DNA of 64,000 nucleotides, taken from positions 1 to 64,000 of the forward strand of contig JAHBUR010000017.1 of the NCBI GenBank assembly GCA_019637975.1, given 5' to 3'. Below, in pieces: positions 36,948 through 43,650 of this stretch. How positions within the stretch are numbered: position 1 is the stretch's first letter; each line of letters begins with the position of its first letter. Both the position numbers and the translations under genes were made by a program. The notes under the pieces are model-generated. The model was not told the origin of the DNA, did not search any database, and saw only the letters and a program-made list of their open reading frames with translations. This DNA comes from Bacteroidota bacterium. Lineage in GTDB: Bacteria; Bacteroidota; Ignavibacteria; UBA10030; UBA6906.

Positions 36948-38783
36948 ATGGTTTCATTGGATAAATTCCGGCTTGCAAATCTGACGCAACTTGTTACTTT
37001 TAGAGCGAGTACTATCACAGGGGCCTGCTTGCCACAAAAGTCCGCACTCGGTTTTCTCGCAGCGATTGTCATTCTTGCCTGCACGTTCGTCTTGTTCAGC
37101 CCGACGATGGGATTCGATTTCGTGAATTGGGACGACGACATGTACGTGTACGAGAATGATCGTGTTCAGGCGTTCACCGTCGAAAACGTGACGTGGTTTT
37201 TCTCGCATTCCTACTATCATTCGTACATTCCCCTCACCATGCTCTCCCATATGATTGATTTCGCTATCTGGCGGTTCAATCCTTCAGGACATCACCTTAC
37301 GAATGTCATTTTGCATGCGTTGAATGCAGTTTGGGTATTTCTGTTAAGCCTCCAACTCTTTGCCATCCTCAAACACGGAACGGCAGTCCGCGGGTTTCGT
37401 GAACTGCTGTTTCGGGAAGTGGACCGTGCAATTCTCTTCCCTGCCGCATTTACCGCCTGCCTCTTTGCGTGGCATCCGTTGCGGGTTGAATCGGTTGCAT
37501 GGATTTCGGACCGGAAGGATCTTCTATGCTTTTTCTTCCTCCTCCCCGCGACCATTTATTACATCAACTACATTGCGACAAGAGGCACGCCGAATGCCCG
37601 ACGTTGGTATGTGACAGCTTTTGTCCTGTTCGTTCTTGCTTGCTTTGCAAAGTCTGTCGCAGTGGTTGTACCGGTTGTGTTTTTATTGATAGATGGAGCC
37701 TTTCTTCACAGAAAGAAACGGGGTATATCTCTCAAGAGTCTTGTTCTTGAGATAACGCCTTTCGTTCTTGTCGCTGTCGTTGTTGGTGTTCTCGCCATCA
37801 GGAGTATGCCGGAGCTTTCAACAAGCGATATATACGAAATCCTCGCTCCGGTGCAGAGAATGCTTCTCCCCTTCCACAATCTCGTGTTGTATATCGGAAG
37901 AACTCTGTTCCCCTCCGATCTCTCGCCGATGTATCCGCTTGCAGGAGAGGGGGAAATGATGGCATCAGTTGCGCTGTTCGCCGCCGTTTCGGCTGCATGT
38001 CTTTTTCTTTTCAAGAAAGAAGTAAGAATGCCGTTGTTTGTCCTCGGGGCGTACATTGTACTCGCTGCGCCTTCGGCCGGATTTGCATCCGCTGTCGTGC
38101 AAACAACAGCAGACAGGTATTCCTATTTGTCGACAGTACCGCTGTACTTGCCGGCCGGTTGGATTCTGGGAACATTGATCGAGAAGTTTCAGTTTCGGAA
38201 TACGAACGTCTATGCGATTACGGGAGTTGCCGTGCTTGCAGCGGGATTTTTCGGCTATCTGAGTCTCCGCCAGTTGCCGATGTGGATGAATTCGGAAACC
38301 CTTTGGGGACGAACGATAGCGTTGTATCCGACTATGCCGCTGCCGCACAACAACTACGGATTGGCGTTACAGGGACGGGGGGCTTTGGACAAGGCCGAGG
38401 AATCATTCCGGCGTGCCATTCAACTCAAGCCCGATTATCTTGAAGCACATTTGAATCTTGGCAACATCATGTTTACGAAGGGAAATTGGGATGAAGCGGA
38501 ACGGCTGTTCTTGCGCGCTTCCGAGCTGCAGCCGAACCAAGCCGAAGTGTACAACAATCTTGGTGTGGTAGCGAACACCAAGGGGAATACGCTGGATGCC
38601 CTTCACTGGTTCCGGCGCAGCGTTGAAGTCAATCCCGAATACGCGCACGGATATTTCAATCTCGGCGTGCTGTACGAGAAGATGGGAAACGCGACCGCCG
38701 CCACAGAGGCATTAACGAAGGCGGCCCGTCTCGGACATCTTGCTGCCCAACATTCGCTGACGAAAGCCGGAGTTGTGTGGTAG
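36948..38783 (+). CDS. TMTC-like membrane glycosyltransferase with C-terminal TPRs
   Basis: About 611 residues from the ATG at 36948; the frame is open to 36831, inside the ybaB start, so the exact start is uncertain and no SD is seen. About eleven membrane segments precede three or four TPRs (KAEESFRRAIQLKPDYLEAH, AERLFLRASELQPNQAEVYN, ALHWFRRSVEVNPEYAHGYF). The first loop has FVNWDDDMYVYEND, then YIPLTMLSHMIDFAIWRFNP and GHHLTNVILHALNA, which is the signature of TMTC/GT-C proteins that use lipid-linked sugars. TADRYSYLSTVPLYL is also conserved. It may O-glycosylate exported proteins. Enzymatic activity is unproven in bacteria. Confidence 0.8.
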   Translation: MVSLDKFRLANLTQLVTFRASTITGACLPQKSALGFLAAIVILACTFVLFSPTMGFDFVNWDDDMYVYENDRVQAFTVENVTWFFSHSYYHSYIPLTMLSHMIDFAIWRFNPSGHHLTNVILHALNAVWVFLLSLQLFAILKHGTAVRGFRELLFREVDRAILFPAAFTACLFAWHPLRVESVAWISDRKDLLCFFFLLPATIYYINYIATRGTPNARRWYVTAFVLFVLACFAKSVAVVVPVVFLLIDGAFLHRKKRGISLKSLVLEITPFVLVAVVVGVLAIRSMPELSTSDIYEILAPVQRMLLPFHNLVLYIGRTLFPSDLSPMYPLAGEGEMMASVALFAAVSAACLFLFKKEVRMPLFVLGAYIVLAAPSAGFASAVVQTTADRYSYLSTVPLYLPAGWILGTLIEKFQFRNTNVYAITGVAVLAAGFFGYLSLRQLPMWMNSETLWGRTIALYPTMPLPHNNYGLALQGRGALDKAEESFRRAIQLKPDYLEAHLNLGNIMFTKGNWDEAERLFLRASELQPNQAEVYNNLGVVANTKGNTLDALHWFRRSVEVNPEYAHGYFNLGVLYEKMGNATAATEALTKAARLGHLAAQHSLTKAGVVW

Positions 38784-38838
38784 TTTCTTGCCTTCACTTC
38801 CTTACTTTTGTATCTTGATACGCAGATTTTGCAGCATT

Positions 38839-38975
38839 CGGGGCGTAGCTCAGCCCGGCTAGTTCCATTCCGACCGAACTTACCGCTTCCCAGGTAAGTT
38901 CGTCTTGTCGGAATGCGAATCCCGCCGGAGGCGGAAAGCGCGCCCGCTGGCAGACAAAGAGAACTGTGTTTCACA
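38839..38975. repeat. tRNA-Pro-hairpin spacer, copy 1 (A)
   Basis: 137 bp. The first 24 bases equal the 5' acceptor strand and D-arm of tRNA-Pro (39423-39446). A hairpin follows at 38866-38915: outer stem CATTCCGAC/GTCGGAATG and inner stem CGAACTTAC/GTAAGTTCG, with loop CGCTTCCCAG and bulge TCTT. A small palindrome CCGCCGGAGGCGG lies at 38922-38934. The whole segment recurs at 39286-39422, exactly 447 bases later. Confidence 0.85.
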
Positions 38976-39039
38976 CGGGGCGTAGCTCAGCCCGGCTAGA
39001 GCGTGGCGCCTTCGGCGCCAAAGTCGCAGGCTCGAACTC
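38976..39039 (+). pseudogene. Damaged tRNA-Pro copy with a palindromic anticodon arm (B)
   Basis: The first 28 bases match the intact tRNA-Pro exactly (acceptor strand, D-arm, base 26). The 17-base anticodon arm is replaced by the perfect palindrome TGGCGCCTTCGGCGCCA. The variable loop (AAGTC) and GCAGG of the T-stem remain, the T-loop is CTCGAAC, and the copy then stops where the nuclease ORF begins. The 3' T-strand and acceptor strand are absent, so it cannot form a standard tRNA. Confidence 0.8.
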
Positions 39040-39309
39040 ATGGTGGCATACATACTGCGTAGCCAAAAAACAGGAAGATACTACACCGGTGTAACGGAGG
39101 ACCTTGCAGCTCGTCTGCAACAACACAATGCCGGTCGGACTTCCTCGACACGACACGGGGTACCGTGGGAAGTCGTCTATTCACGCAGCTGCGAGAACCG
39201 TTCGCTGGCTGTGCAATTGGAACGTGAAATCAAATCTCGCGGAGCAAAAAGGTTCCTTGAGAGTCAGGAGTATTTCAAAATCCTACGGGGCGTAGCTCAG
39301 CCCGGCTAG
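39040..39309 (+). CDS. GIY-YIG nuclease-domain protein embedded in tRNA-Pro repeats
   Basis: 89 residues. MVAYILRSQKTGRYYTGVTE holds the GIY-YIG-like motif as YIL and YTG. Next comes DLAARLQQHNAGRTSSTRHG with the conserved Arg and His, then VPWEVVYSRSCENRSLAVQLE, a Glu-containing helix REIKSRGAKRFLESQEYF and a tail ILRGVAQPG. The family (UvrC-N-like, standalone UPF0213 proteins) includes DNA nucleases and homing enzymes. The ATG comes right after a damaged tRNA T-loop, without an SD. The last seven codons and the stop are the start of the next tRNA-Pro fragment (39286 on), so the ORF spans the repeat junction. It may drive spread of the repeat, but this is inference. Confidence 0.75.
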   Translation: MVAYILRSQKTGRYYTGVTEDLAARLQQHNAGRTSSTRHGVPWEVVYSRSCENRSLAVQLEREIKSRGAKRFLESQEYFKILRGVAQPG

Positions 39310-39422
39310 TTCCATTCCGACCGAACTTACCGCTTCTCAGGTAAGTTCGTTTTGTCGGAATGCGAATCCCGCCGGAGGCGGGAAGCGCCCGTTGGCAGAA
39401 CAAAAGAGAACAGTGTTTCATA
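39286..39422. repeat. tRNA-Pro-hairpin spacer, copy 2 (A')
   Basis: 137 bp, same build as 38839-38975: tRNA 5' fragment, 9+9-bp hairpin at 39313-39362 and palindrome CCGCCGGAGGCGG at 39369-39381. Within the hairpin the copies differ only in the loop (one base) and the bulge (one base). It leads directly into the intact tRNA-Pro. Confidence 0.85.
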
Positions 39423-39497
39423 CGGGGCGTAGCTCAGCCCGGCTAGAGCGCTTGCTTTGGGAGCAAGAAGTCGCAGGTTCGAATCCTGTCGCCCCGA
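39423..39497 (+). tRNA. tRNA-Pro(UGG)
   Basis: 75 bases. Acceptor CGGGGCG/CGCCCCG, D-arm GCTC/GAGC, anticodon stem CTTGC/GCAAG with loop TTTGGGA (anticodon TGG), variable loop AAGTC, T-arm GCAGG-TTCGAAT-CCTGT, discriminator A. CCA is not encoded. All stems pair. It is the only complete tRNA in the array. Confidence 0.97.
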
Positions 39498-39513
39498 CTA
39501 CAATAAGACAACG

Positions 39514-39572
39514 GTCGCAGGTTCTCAGCCGAAGGCTGATCCGCCTCCGGCGGAGAATCCTGTCGCCCCGAC
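39514..39572 (+). pseudogene. tRNA-Pro 3' half split in the T-loop by two palindromes (C)
   Basis: Bases 39514-39524 and 39555-39572 match the tRNA-Pro 3' end. Between them, inside the T-loop, are 30 extra bases made of two hairpins, TCAGCCGAAGGCTGA (39525-39539) and TCCGCCTCCGGCGGA (39540-39554). The second contains the exact reverse complement of the small palindrome in A and A'. Confidence 0.85.
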
Positions 39573-39717
39573 GAACATCTTTTTGTGAGAAAACAGGTTG
39601 AGTTTTGTGCAGAGAGGATTCACCCGCCCGCGGTAACCATCAACAACCCTCGCCGCAACAGTTCCGCACACACTCTCTCCATCAGCATATATTCCCCAAT
39701 GTGCAAGGAGGCACTCC

Positions 39718-41589
39718 ATGTGTAAGCAACACTCTTCACTTGTAACCGCAGTAATGTTCATTCTGCTCAAGCTTTCGGCGTTTCAGATCGTCTTTGCCGC
39801 AAACGTGACAAACGCCATCGTCGTCGGCGGTGTTACAGAGAGTTCCGCGCGATTTTGGGTGAGAATATCGGGACCGGGAACAGTTCAGATGCAGCTTTCG
39901 CAAACAACTGATTTTTCTTCTCCCATCCTCAGTTCACAGGAGAGTGCATTGGAAGTGCGTAACTATGCGGCTATCGTCTCCGCCCAAGGATTGCAGGCAG
40001 ACAGGAAGTACTACTACCGGGCGTTAGTGGATGGAGTCCCCCACACACGCATCGGCTCCTTCTACACATTTCCATCACCGGGAACCGCTTCCAACTTTAC
40101 GTTTGCATTTGGTTCTTGCCAACAAGGCTCGCCATTTGTCCCCAGCTCCGGCAGAGGCGGCGTATTTCGAGAAGTCGTGAGGGCACATCCCAAGTTCTTT
40201 CTCCAGATCGGCGATTGGGGGTATCCTGACACAACGGATAACATCCCTGAAGACAGTACATTCTTTTCCTATGATTACAGCCGTGTTCAATCGAGTTATC
40301 TTGAACGAACAATACCCGGCTACCCGATGGATTCCCTGATGCTCATCTCACCTGTAAACTACGTGTATGACGATCATGACTTTCTGAACAACAACTCCTC
40401 GGCAACAACGGCAAGTTTTTCCATTCCCGTTCGACCCAGTCCGTACGGCGATGACTTCATTGCACGGGAGATTCTTGCCTTTCCGGAGGGCCGCCTGAAC
40501 AGCATCCGCGGCTACAAGGAGAACATGCCGACCTACCCGCTTGTGAACGAATCACGCGGCATCTATCATAAATTCACGTACGGCAATGTCGATGTCTTCA
40601 TGCTCGATTTGCGTGCGCAGCGCTCGCCGAATCAAGAGAGCCTGAGAAAGAATTCCGCAACGCAACGCTGGGAGTTTGTTCCACCGGCGGGACATTCCAT
40701 CATCGGCAGAACCGGCGCACCCGGCTCCGGCCAAAGTCAACTTGATTGGTTTTTAGGTGAGCTTCAGGCTTCGACTGCAACGTGGAAGTTCGTTACCAGC
40801 ACGGTTCCGTTTAATGTTTCCCAGATAGGGGCATTGCTTGCGGGAATATTTCTTCAGGATTCCCTTATCACTCTGCCGGGTGTGCCCATTCCGGTGAGCG
40901 CCATTTTTGCGGCAATGGAATTGACAGACAAGTGGTGCGGCTTTCCGCAGGATGCGCAGGCGGTTCTCGATTTCGTCAACACGAATAACATCAAGAACGT
41001 CATCGTCCTGAGCGGCGATCAGCATACCGCTGCCATTGATGACGGGGCAAATGCAGGCTTCCCCGAAATCATGGCGGGCGGGCTCGACATCACCAACTCA
41101 CGAATCGTTGCCCTCTTCGAGGCGTTCGGACTTCACATCTGGAACAAAGGCGGACAGGGAATCACGACAAACGAATTCAATAACGCGTACGGGAAGATCA
41201 ATGTCTTTGGCGAGGACTCCGTCCAACTGCAACTCATCGATGAATTCGGGACGATGTTCGCCACTCACACTGTTCTGAATCAACTGACAACCGGGGCGGA
41301 AGAAGCTTCCGGGCCGTCAGCTTTTGCATTACTGCAGAACTTTCCGAACCCGTTCAATTCGACGACAACAATCCGCTTCAACATTCCTCACGTGCAGACA
41401 CGTAGTCTTGTAACCCTCAAGGTCTATGATGTTTTGGGGCGGGATATTGCCACGCTGGTAAACGAGGTTAAGGAGCCGGGCACACATACCGCCTTCCTTG
41501 ATGCCACGAACCTTGCAAGCGGCGTGTACTACTATCGCCTGAAAGCAGGGGAAAACGTCCTGACGAAGAAGATGGTACTTTTACGATAG
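39718..41589 (+). CDS. phoD: PhoD-like alkaline phosphatase with a T9SS sorting domain
   Basis: 623 residues; AAGGAGG lies six bases before the ATG. After the signal (about 1-27, ending in FQIVFAA) comes the N-terminal PhoD beta domain (IVVGGVTESSARFWVRISGP, YYYRALVDGVPHTRIGSFYT). The metallophosphatase core shows FAFGSCQQGSPF, QIGDWGYPDTT, VYDDHDFLNNN and VLSGDQHTAAIDDG. Residues from about 535 are the T9SS type A domain (LLQNFPNPFNSTTTIRFNIP, ending KKMVLLR). It should release phosphate from phosphodiesters or monoesters at the cell surface. It stands alone, next to the tRNA array. Confidence 0.9.
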   Translation: MCKQHSSLVTAVMFILLKLSAFQIVFAANVTNAIVVGGVTESSARFWVRISGPGTVQMQLSQTTDFSSPILSSQESALEVRNYAAIVSAQGLQADRKYYYRALVDGVPHTRIGSFYTFPSPGTASNFTFAFGSCQQGSPFVPSSGRGGVFREVVRAHPKFFLQIGDWGYPDTTDNIPEDSTFFSYDYSRVQSSYLERTIPGYPMDSLMLISPVNYVYDDHDFLNNNSSATTASFSIPVRPSPYGDDFIAREILAFPEGRLNSIRGYKENMPTYPLVNESRGIYHKFTYGNVDVFMLDLRAQRSPNQESLRKNSATQRWEFVPPAGHSIIGRTGAPGSGQSQLDWFLGELQASTATWKFVTSTVPFNVSQIGALLAGIFLQDSLITLPGVPIPVSAIFAAMELTDKWCGFPQDAQAVLDFVNTNNIKNVIVLSGDQHTAAIDDGANAGFPEIMAGGLDITNSRIVALFEAFGLHIWNKGGQGITTNEFNNAYGKINVFGEDSVQLQLIDEFGTMFATHTVLNQLTTGAEEASGPSAFALLQNFPNPFNSTTTIRFNIPHVQTRSLVTLKVYDVLGRDIATLVNEVKEPGTHTAFLDATNLASGVYYYRLKAGENVLTKKMVLLR

Positions 41590-41593
41590 TGCC

Positions 41594-41629
41594 AAATGAC
41601 CGGCGGAGGAGATCCGCTGCCCGTCATTT
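41594..41629. terminator. Bidirectional terminator after phoD and the TonB-C gene
   Basis: Hairpin with outer stem AAATGAC/GTCATTT and inner GGCGG/CCGCT pairing. A short T-run follows on the plus strand. It lies between convergent genes and overlaps the last codons of the TonB-C gene. Confidence 0.55.
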
Positions 41630-42325
41630 TGACGGCAGCACAAATTGCACAACTACGGGGACCGTCTCACTTTGTTTCTTGTCTGTCCCCCCTTCGCTTT
41701 TCTCCTCATAGAACTTGTATGCCGTAATCGCCTTCAGCACTTCTTCGTCGCAGCCGCCGCCCAAGCGCTTGGTGATTTTCACTTCGGAGATGCGTTTCTC
41801 TTCATTCAACGCAACGCTTGCGAAGACGGCTCCCTCAATTCTTTTGCTCACTGCCTCCGGGGGGTAAGCGATTTTCGCCTCGAGCGATGCAGGACCCTCG
41901 ACGATAAGTACCGTCGGGGATTTGATTTTCTTCGGCAACTCTTCCGAGTTCTTTTTGATGATATCCGATTTCGGGCTGAGTTTGAATTTGAAGGGGATGC
42001 TGACCCAGCAAGCAACGGGTTTCTCCTTGATTGTTCCGGGCGAAAACCGGAATTGCCGCGCTGCATCAATTGCCGATTGTTCGAACGCTTTCTCGGACGA
42101 TTTCAACACTTCGATCTTCACAGGAACGCCTTTGTCCGATACAAGAACCTTTAGCCAAACCAAGCCTTCAAGATTGTTTTCCATTGCTTCCTTTGGGTAA
42201 ACGGGATGTACGCGGGAGGTGATTGCCGGTTCTTTGTCAACCATTTCGAAGGCACCGTCTTTCTCCTGCGCGTTCAACCATGTTCCAACAAAGAACAGAA
42301 GAAAGACAACGAGATGTCGTTTCAT
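41624..42325 (-). CDS. Periplasmic protein with two TonB C-terminal domains
   Basis: 233 residues. A cleavable signal (MKRHLVVFLLFFVGTWLNAQ) replaces the membrane anchor of true TonB. Two TonB_C-like units follow: about 35-115 (HPVYPKEAMENNLEGLVWLK, AARQFRFSPGTIKEKPVACW) and about 140-233 (IAYPPEAVSKRIEGAVFASV, KAITAYKFYEEK). Such tandem proteins occur in FCB bacteria and may serve in the envelope without energising transport. It is ten bases downstream of the anti-sigma gene, so it is part of the sigma/anti-sigma operon and is probably under its control. Confidence 0.8.
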   Translation of the reverse strand: MKRHLVVFLLFFVGTWLNAQEKDGAFEMVDKEPAITSRVHPVYPKEAMENNLEGLVWLKVLVSDKGVPVKIEVLKSSEKAFEQSAIDAARQFRFSPGTIKEKPVACWVSIPFKFKLSPKSDIIKKNSEELPKKIKSPTVLIVEGPASLEAKIAYPPEAVSKRIEGAVFASVALNEEKRISEVKITKRLGGGCDEEVLKAITAYKFYEEKSEGGTDKKQSETVPVVVQFVLPSK

Positions 42326-42335
42326 TTTTTTTCTC

Positions 42336-42788
42336 CTATTGAATGTCGTGATGAGTCTGATTGTGTGTTCCCTGCACTTCTACGGGCTGCAGGCCGATAA
42401 CGTACACTACCTTTTGCGGTTCACCTTTCTTCGTTTGACGTTCTGACAGGAACAGCATCGAGGTTGCAAGCGAAGCAATGAGCAGGAGGAATGCAGCGGC
42501 GAGAGCGGGGGCCGGAACGGCAAACTTCTCTTTCCAGAATTCTGAGAACCTGGATCTGTGCGACGTTGCAGTGTGAAGCGGCATCGACAGAACCTTCTCG
42601 TCCAGCGTTGCAGGAACCGCCACTTCCTTGCTTGCCGTAAGAGCAGACCGCAACTGCAGCAGGGTTCGCATGTAGTTCCTGCACCGTTTACACTCCCCCA
42701 AATGATGGAAGGTCGTTGCGGACTCCGGCTCCTGTAACTCGTTGTCCATCAATGCGCTGACGAGCTCCTGATATTCGTTGCAGTTCAT
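42336..42788 (-). CDS. Zinc-finger anti-sigma factor
   Basis: 150 residues. N-terminal ZAS domain with Cys3, His29, Cys33 and Cys36 (H-x3-C-x2-C in FHHLGECKRCRN), a linker, one membrane segment near 92-115 (ALAAAFLLLIASLATSMLFL) and a short periplasmic tail. It holds the ECF sigma factor at the membrane until a signal releases it. The start overlaps the end of the sigma gene by four bases. Confidence 0.9.
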   Translation of the reverse strand: MNCNEYQELVSALMDNELQEPESATTFHHLGECKRCRNYMRTLLQLRSALTASKEVAVPATLDEKVLSMPLHTATSHRSRFSEFWKEKFAVPAPALAAAFLLLIASLATSMLFLSERQTKKGEPQKVVYVIGLQPVEVQGTHNQTHHDIQ

Positions 42789-43381
42789 GACTTCGCCCTT
42801 TCTCTCATCATTGGCTCAAGGTTCTTTGCGAGCGCCTGCCGCGCTTTGAAAAGCCGGGACTTCACCGCACTCTCCGTCGCGCCCGTGATGCGGGCAATCT
42901 CGGTGTACGAAAGCTGCTCATATTCCCGCAACATCAATACTTCACGGTACTCGATTCTCAGACGGCTCATCATCTGATGGACAATGCCGCTGATGTCTTT
43001 GTCAACAAGAAGCGTTAGCGGCGTCTCTTCGTCCCACACATCATCCAGCCCGTCATCTGATGATGCTTTGCGTTGGCGTAAGTTCATCAGAGCCTCGTTG
43101 CGCGCAATCTGAAATATCCAGCCGCGAAACGAGCCGGGATTGCCGACTGTGTGTGCGCCGTTACATATCTTCACGAATGTATCATGCACAGCATCTTCCG
43201 CCTGCGCTTCGTTCTTGAGCAGATGCAGGCAGAAGCGGAAGAGATGCACCTTGTAGCGACTGTACAGGTGTGCAAGCGCTGTACGCTCGCCACGGCGAAT
43301 GCGCTCAAGCAGTTCTTCGTCCGAATCGGGATGCATGGCCTGTTCAGTTGCTTCGGTAGTCTCTGTAGAGAAGATGCACAA
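42785..43381 (-). CDS. ECF-family RNA polymerase sigma factor
   Basis: 198 residues; an internal ATG at 43336 (MHPDSDEE) may be the true start, giving 183 residues. Region 2 has LYSRYKVHLFRFCLHLLKNE, AEDAVHDTFVKI and FRGWIFQIARNEALMNLRQR. Region 4 has MMSRLRIEYREVLMLREYEQLSYTEIARITGATESAVKSRLFKARQAL. It directs transcription of an envelope-stress or surface set; the downstream anti-sigma and TonB-C genes are the likely regulators and targets. Divergent from the T9SS gene at 43651. Confidence 0.93.
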   Translation of the reverse strand: MCIFSTETTEATEQAMHPDSDEELLERIRRGERTALAHLYSRYKVHLFRFCLHLLKNEAQAEDAVHDTFVKICNGAHTVGNPGSFRGWIFQIARNEALMNLRQRKASSDDGLDDVWDEETPLTLLVDKDISGIVHQMMSRLRIEYREVLMLREYEQLSYTEIARITGATESAVKSRLFKARQALAKNLEPMMRERAKS

Positions 43382-43444
43382 AGGGGAGAAAAGTTGCTGG
43401 GAGGCTGTTGGGCAAAGAGACTCTGCGCTTCTCCGCCACTTTTC

Positions 43445-43473
43445 TTGACATTACAGAGAAAACCGGGTATCTT
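43445..43473 (+). promoter_or_regulatory. Sigma70-type promoter upstream of the (CCTTA)12 repeat
   Basis: TTGACA at 43445-43450, a 17-base spacer and TATCTT at 43468-43473. The predicted start near 43480 puts the pentamer repeat inside the 5' leader of the gene at 43651. Confidence 0.65.
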
Positions 43474-43545
43474 GCTGCTGTTGGAAAAACCTTGGTTCCC
43501 GTTCTCTCAATTGCCGACGCCGTGGGGACAAGGCAGGGTGGATGA

Positions 43546-43605
43546 CCTTACCTTACCTTACCTTACCTTACCTTACCTTACCTTACCTTACCTTACCTTA
43601 CCTTA
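43546..43605. repeat. Simple sequence repeat (CCTTA)12
   Basis: Twelve perfect copies of the pentamer CCTTA, 45 bases upstream of a T9SS-secreted protein gene and downstream of a good promoter. Copy number of such tracts changes easily by slippage. Confidence 0.97.
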
Positions 43606-43650
43606 CTGCGCTCGCGCATTCATCGTGACACTTTTGGTGGAGGAATCACC

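Noticed and set aside
38839-39572. Could the repeats at 38.8-39.6 kb be a CRISPR array?
   Set aside because: Only two units with a 447-bp period, and the repeated parts are tRNA pieces; there are no cas genes.
39392-39601. Plus-strand ORF of 69 residues through the tRNA
   Set aside because: It is the translation of tRNA-Pro and its 3' fragment.
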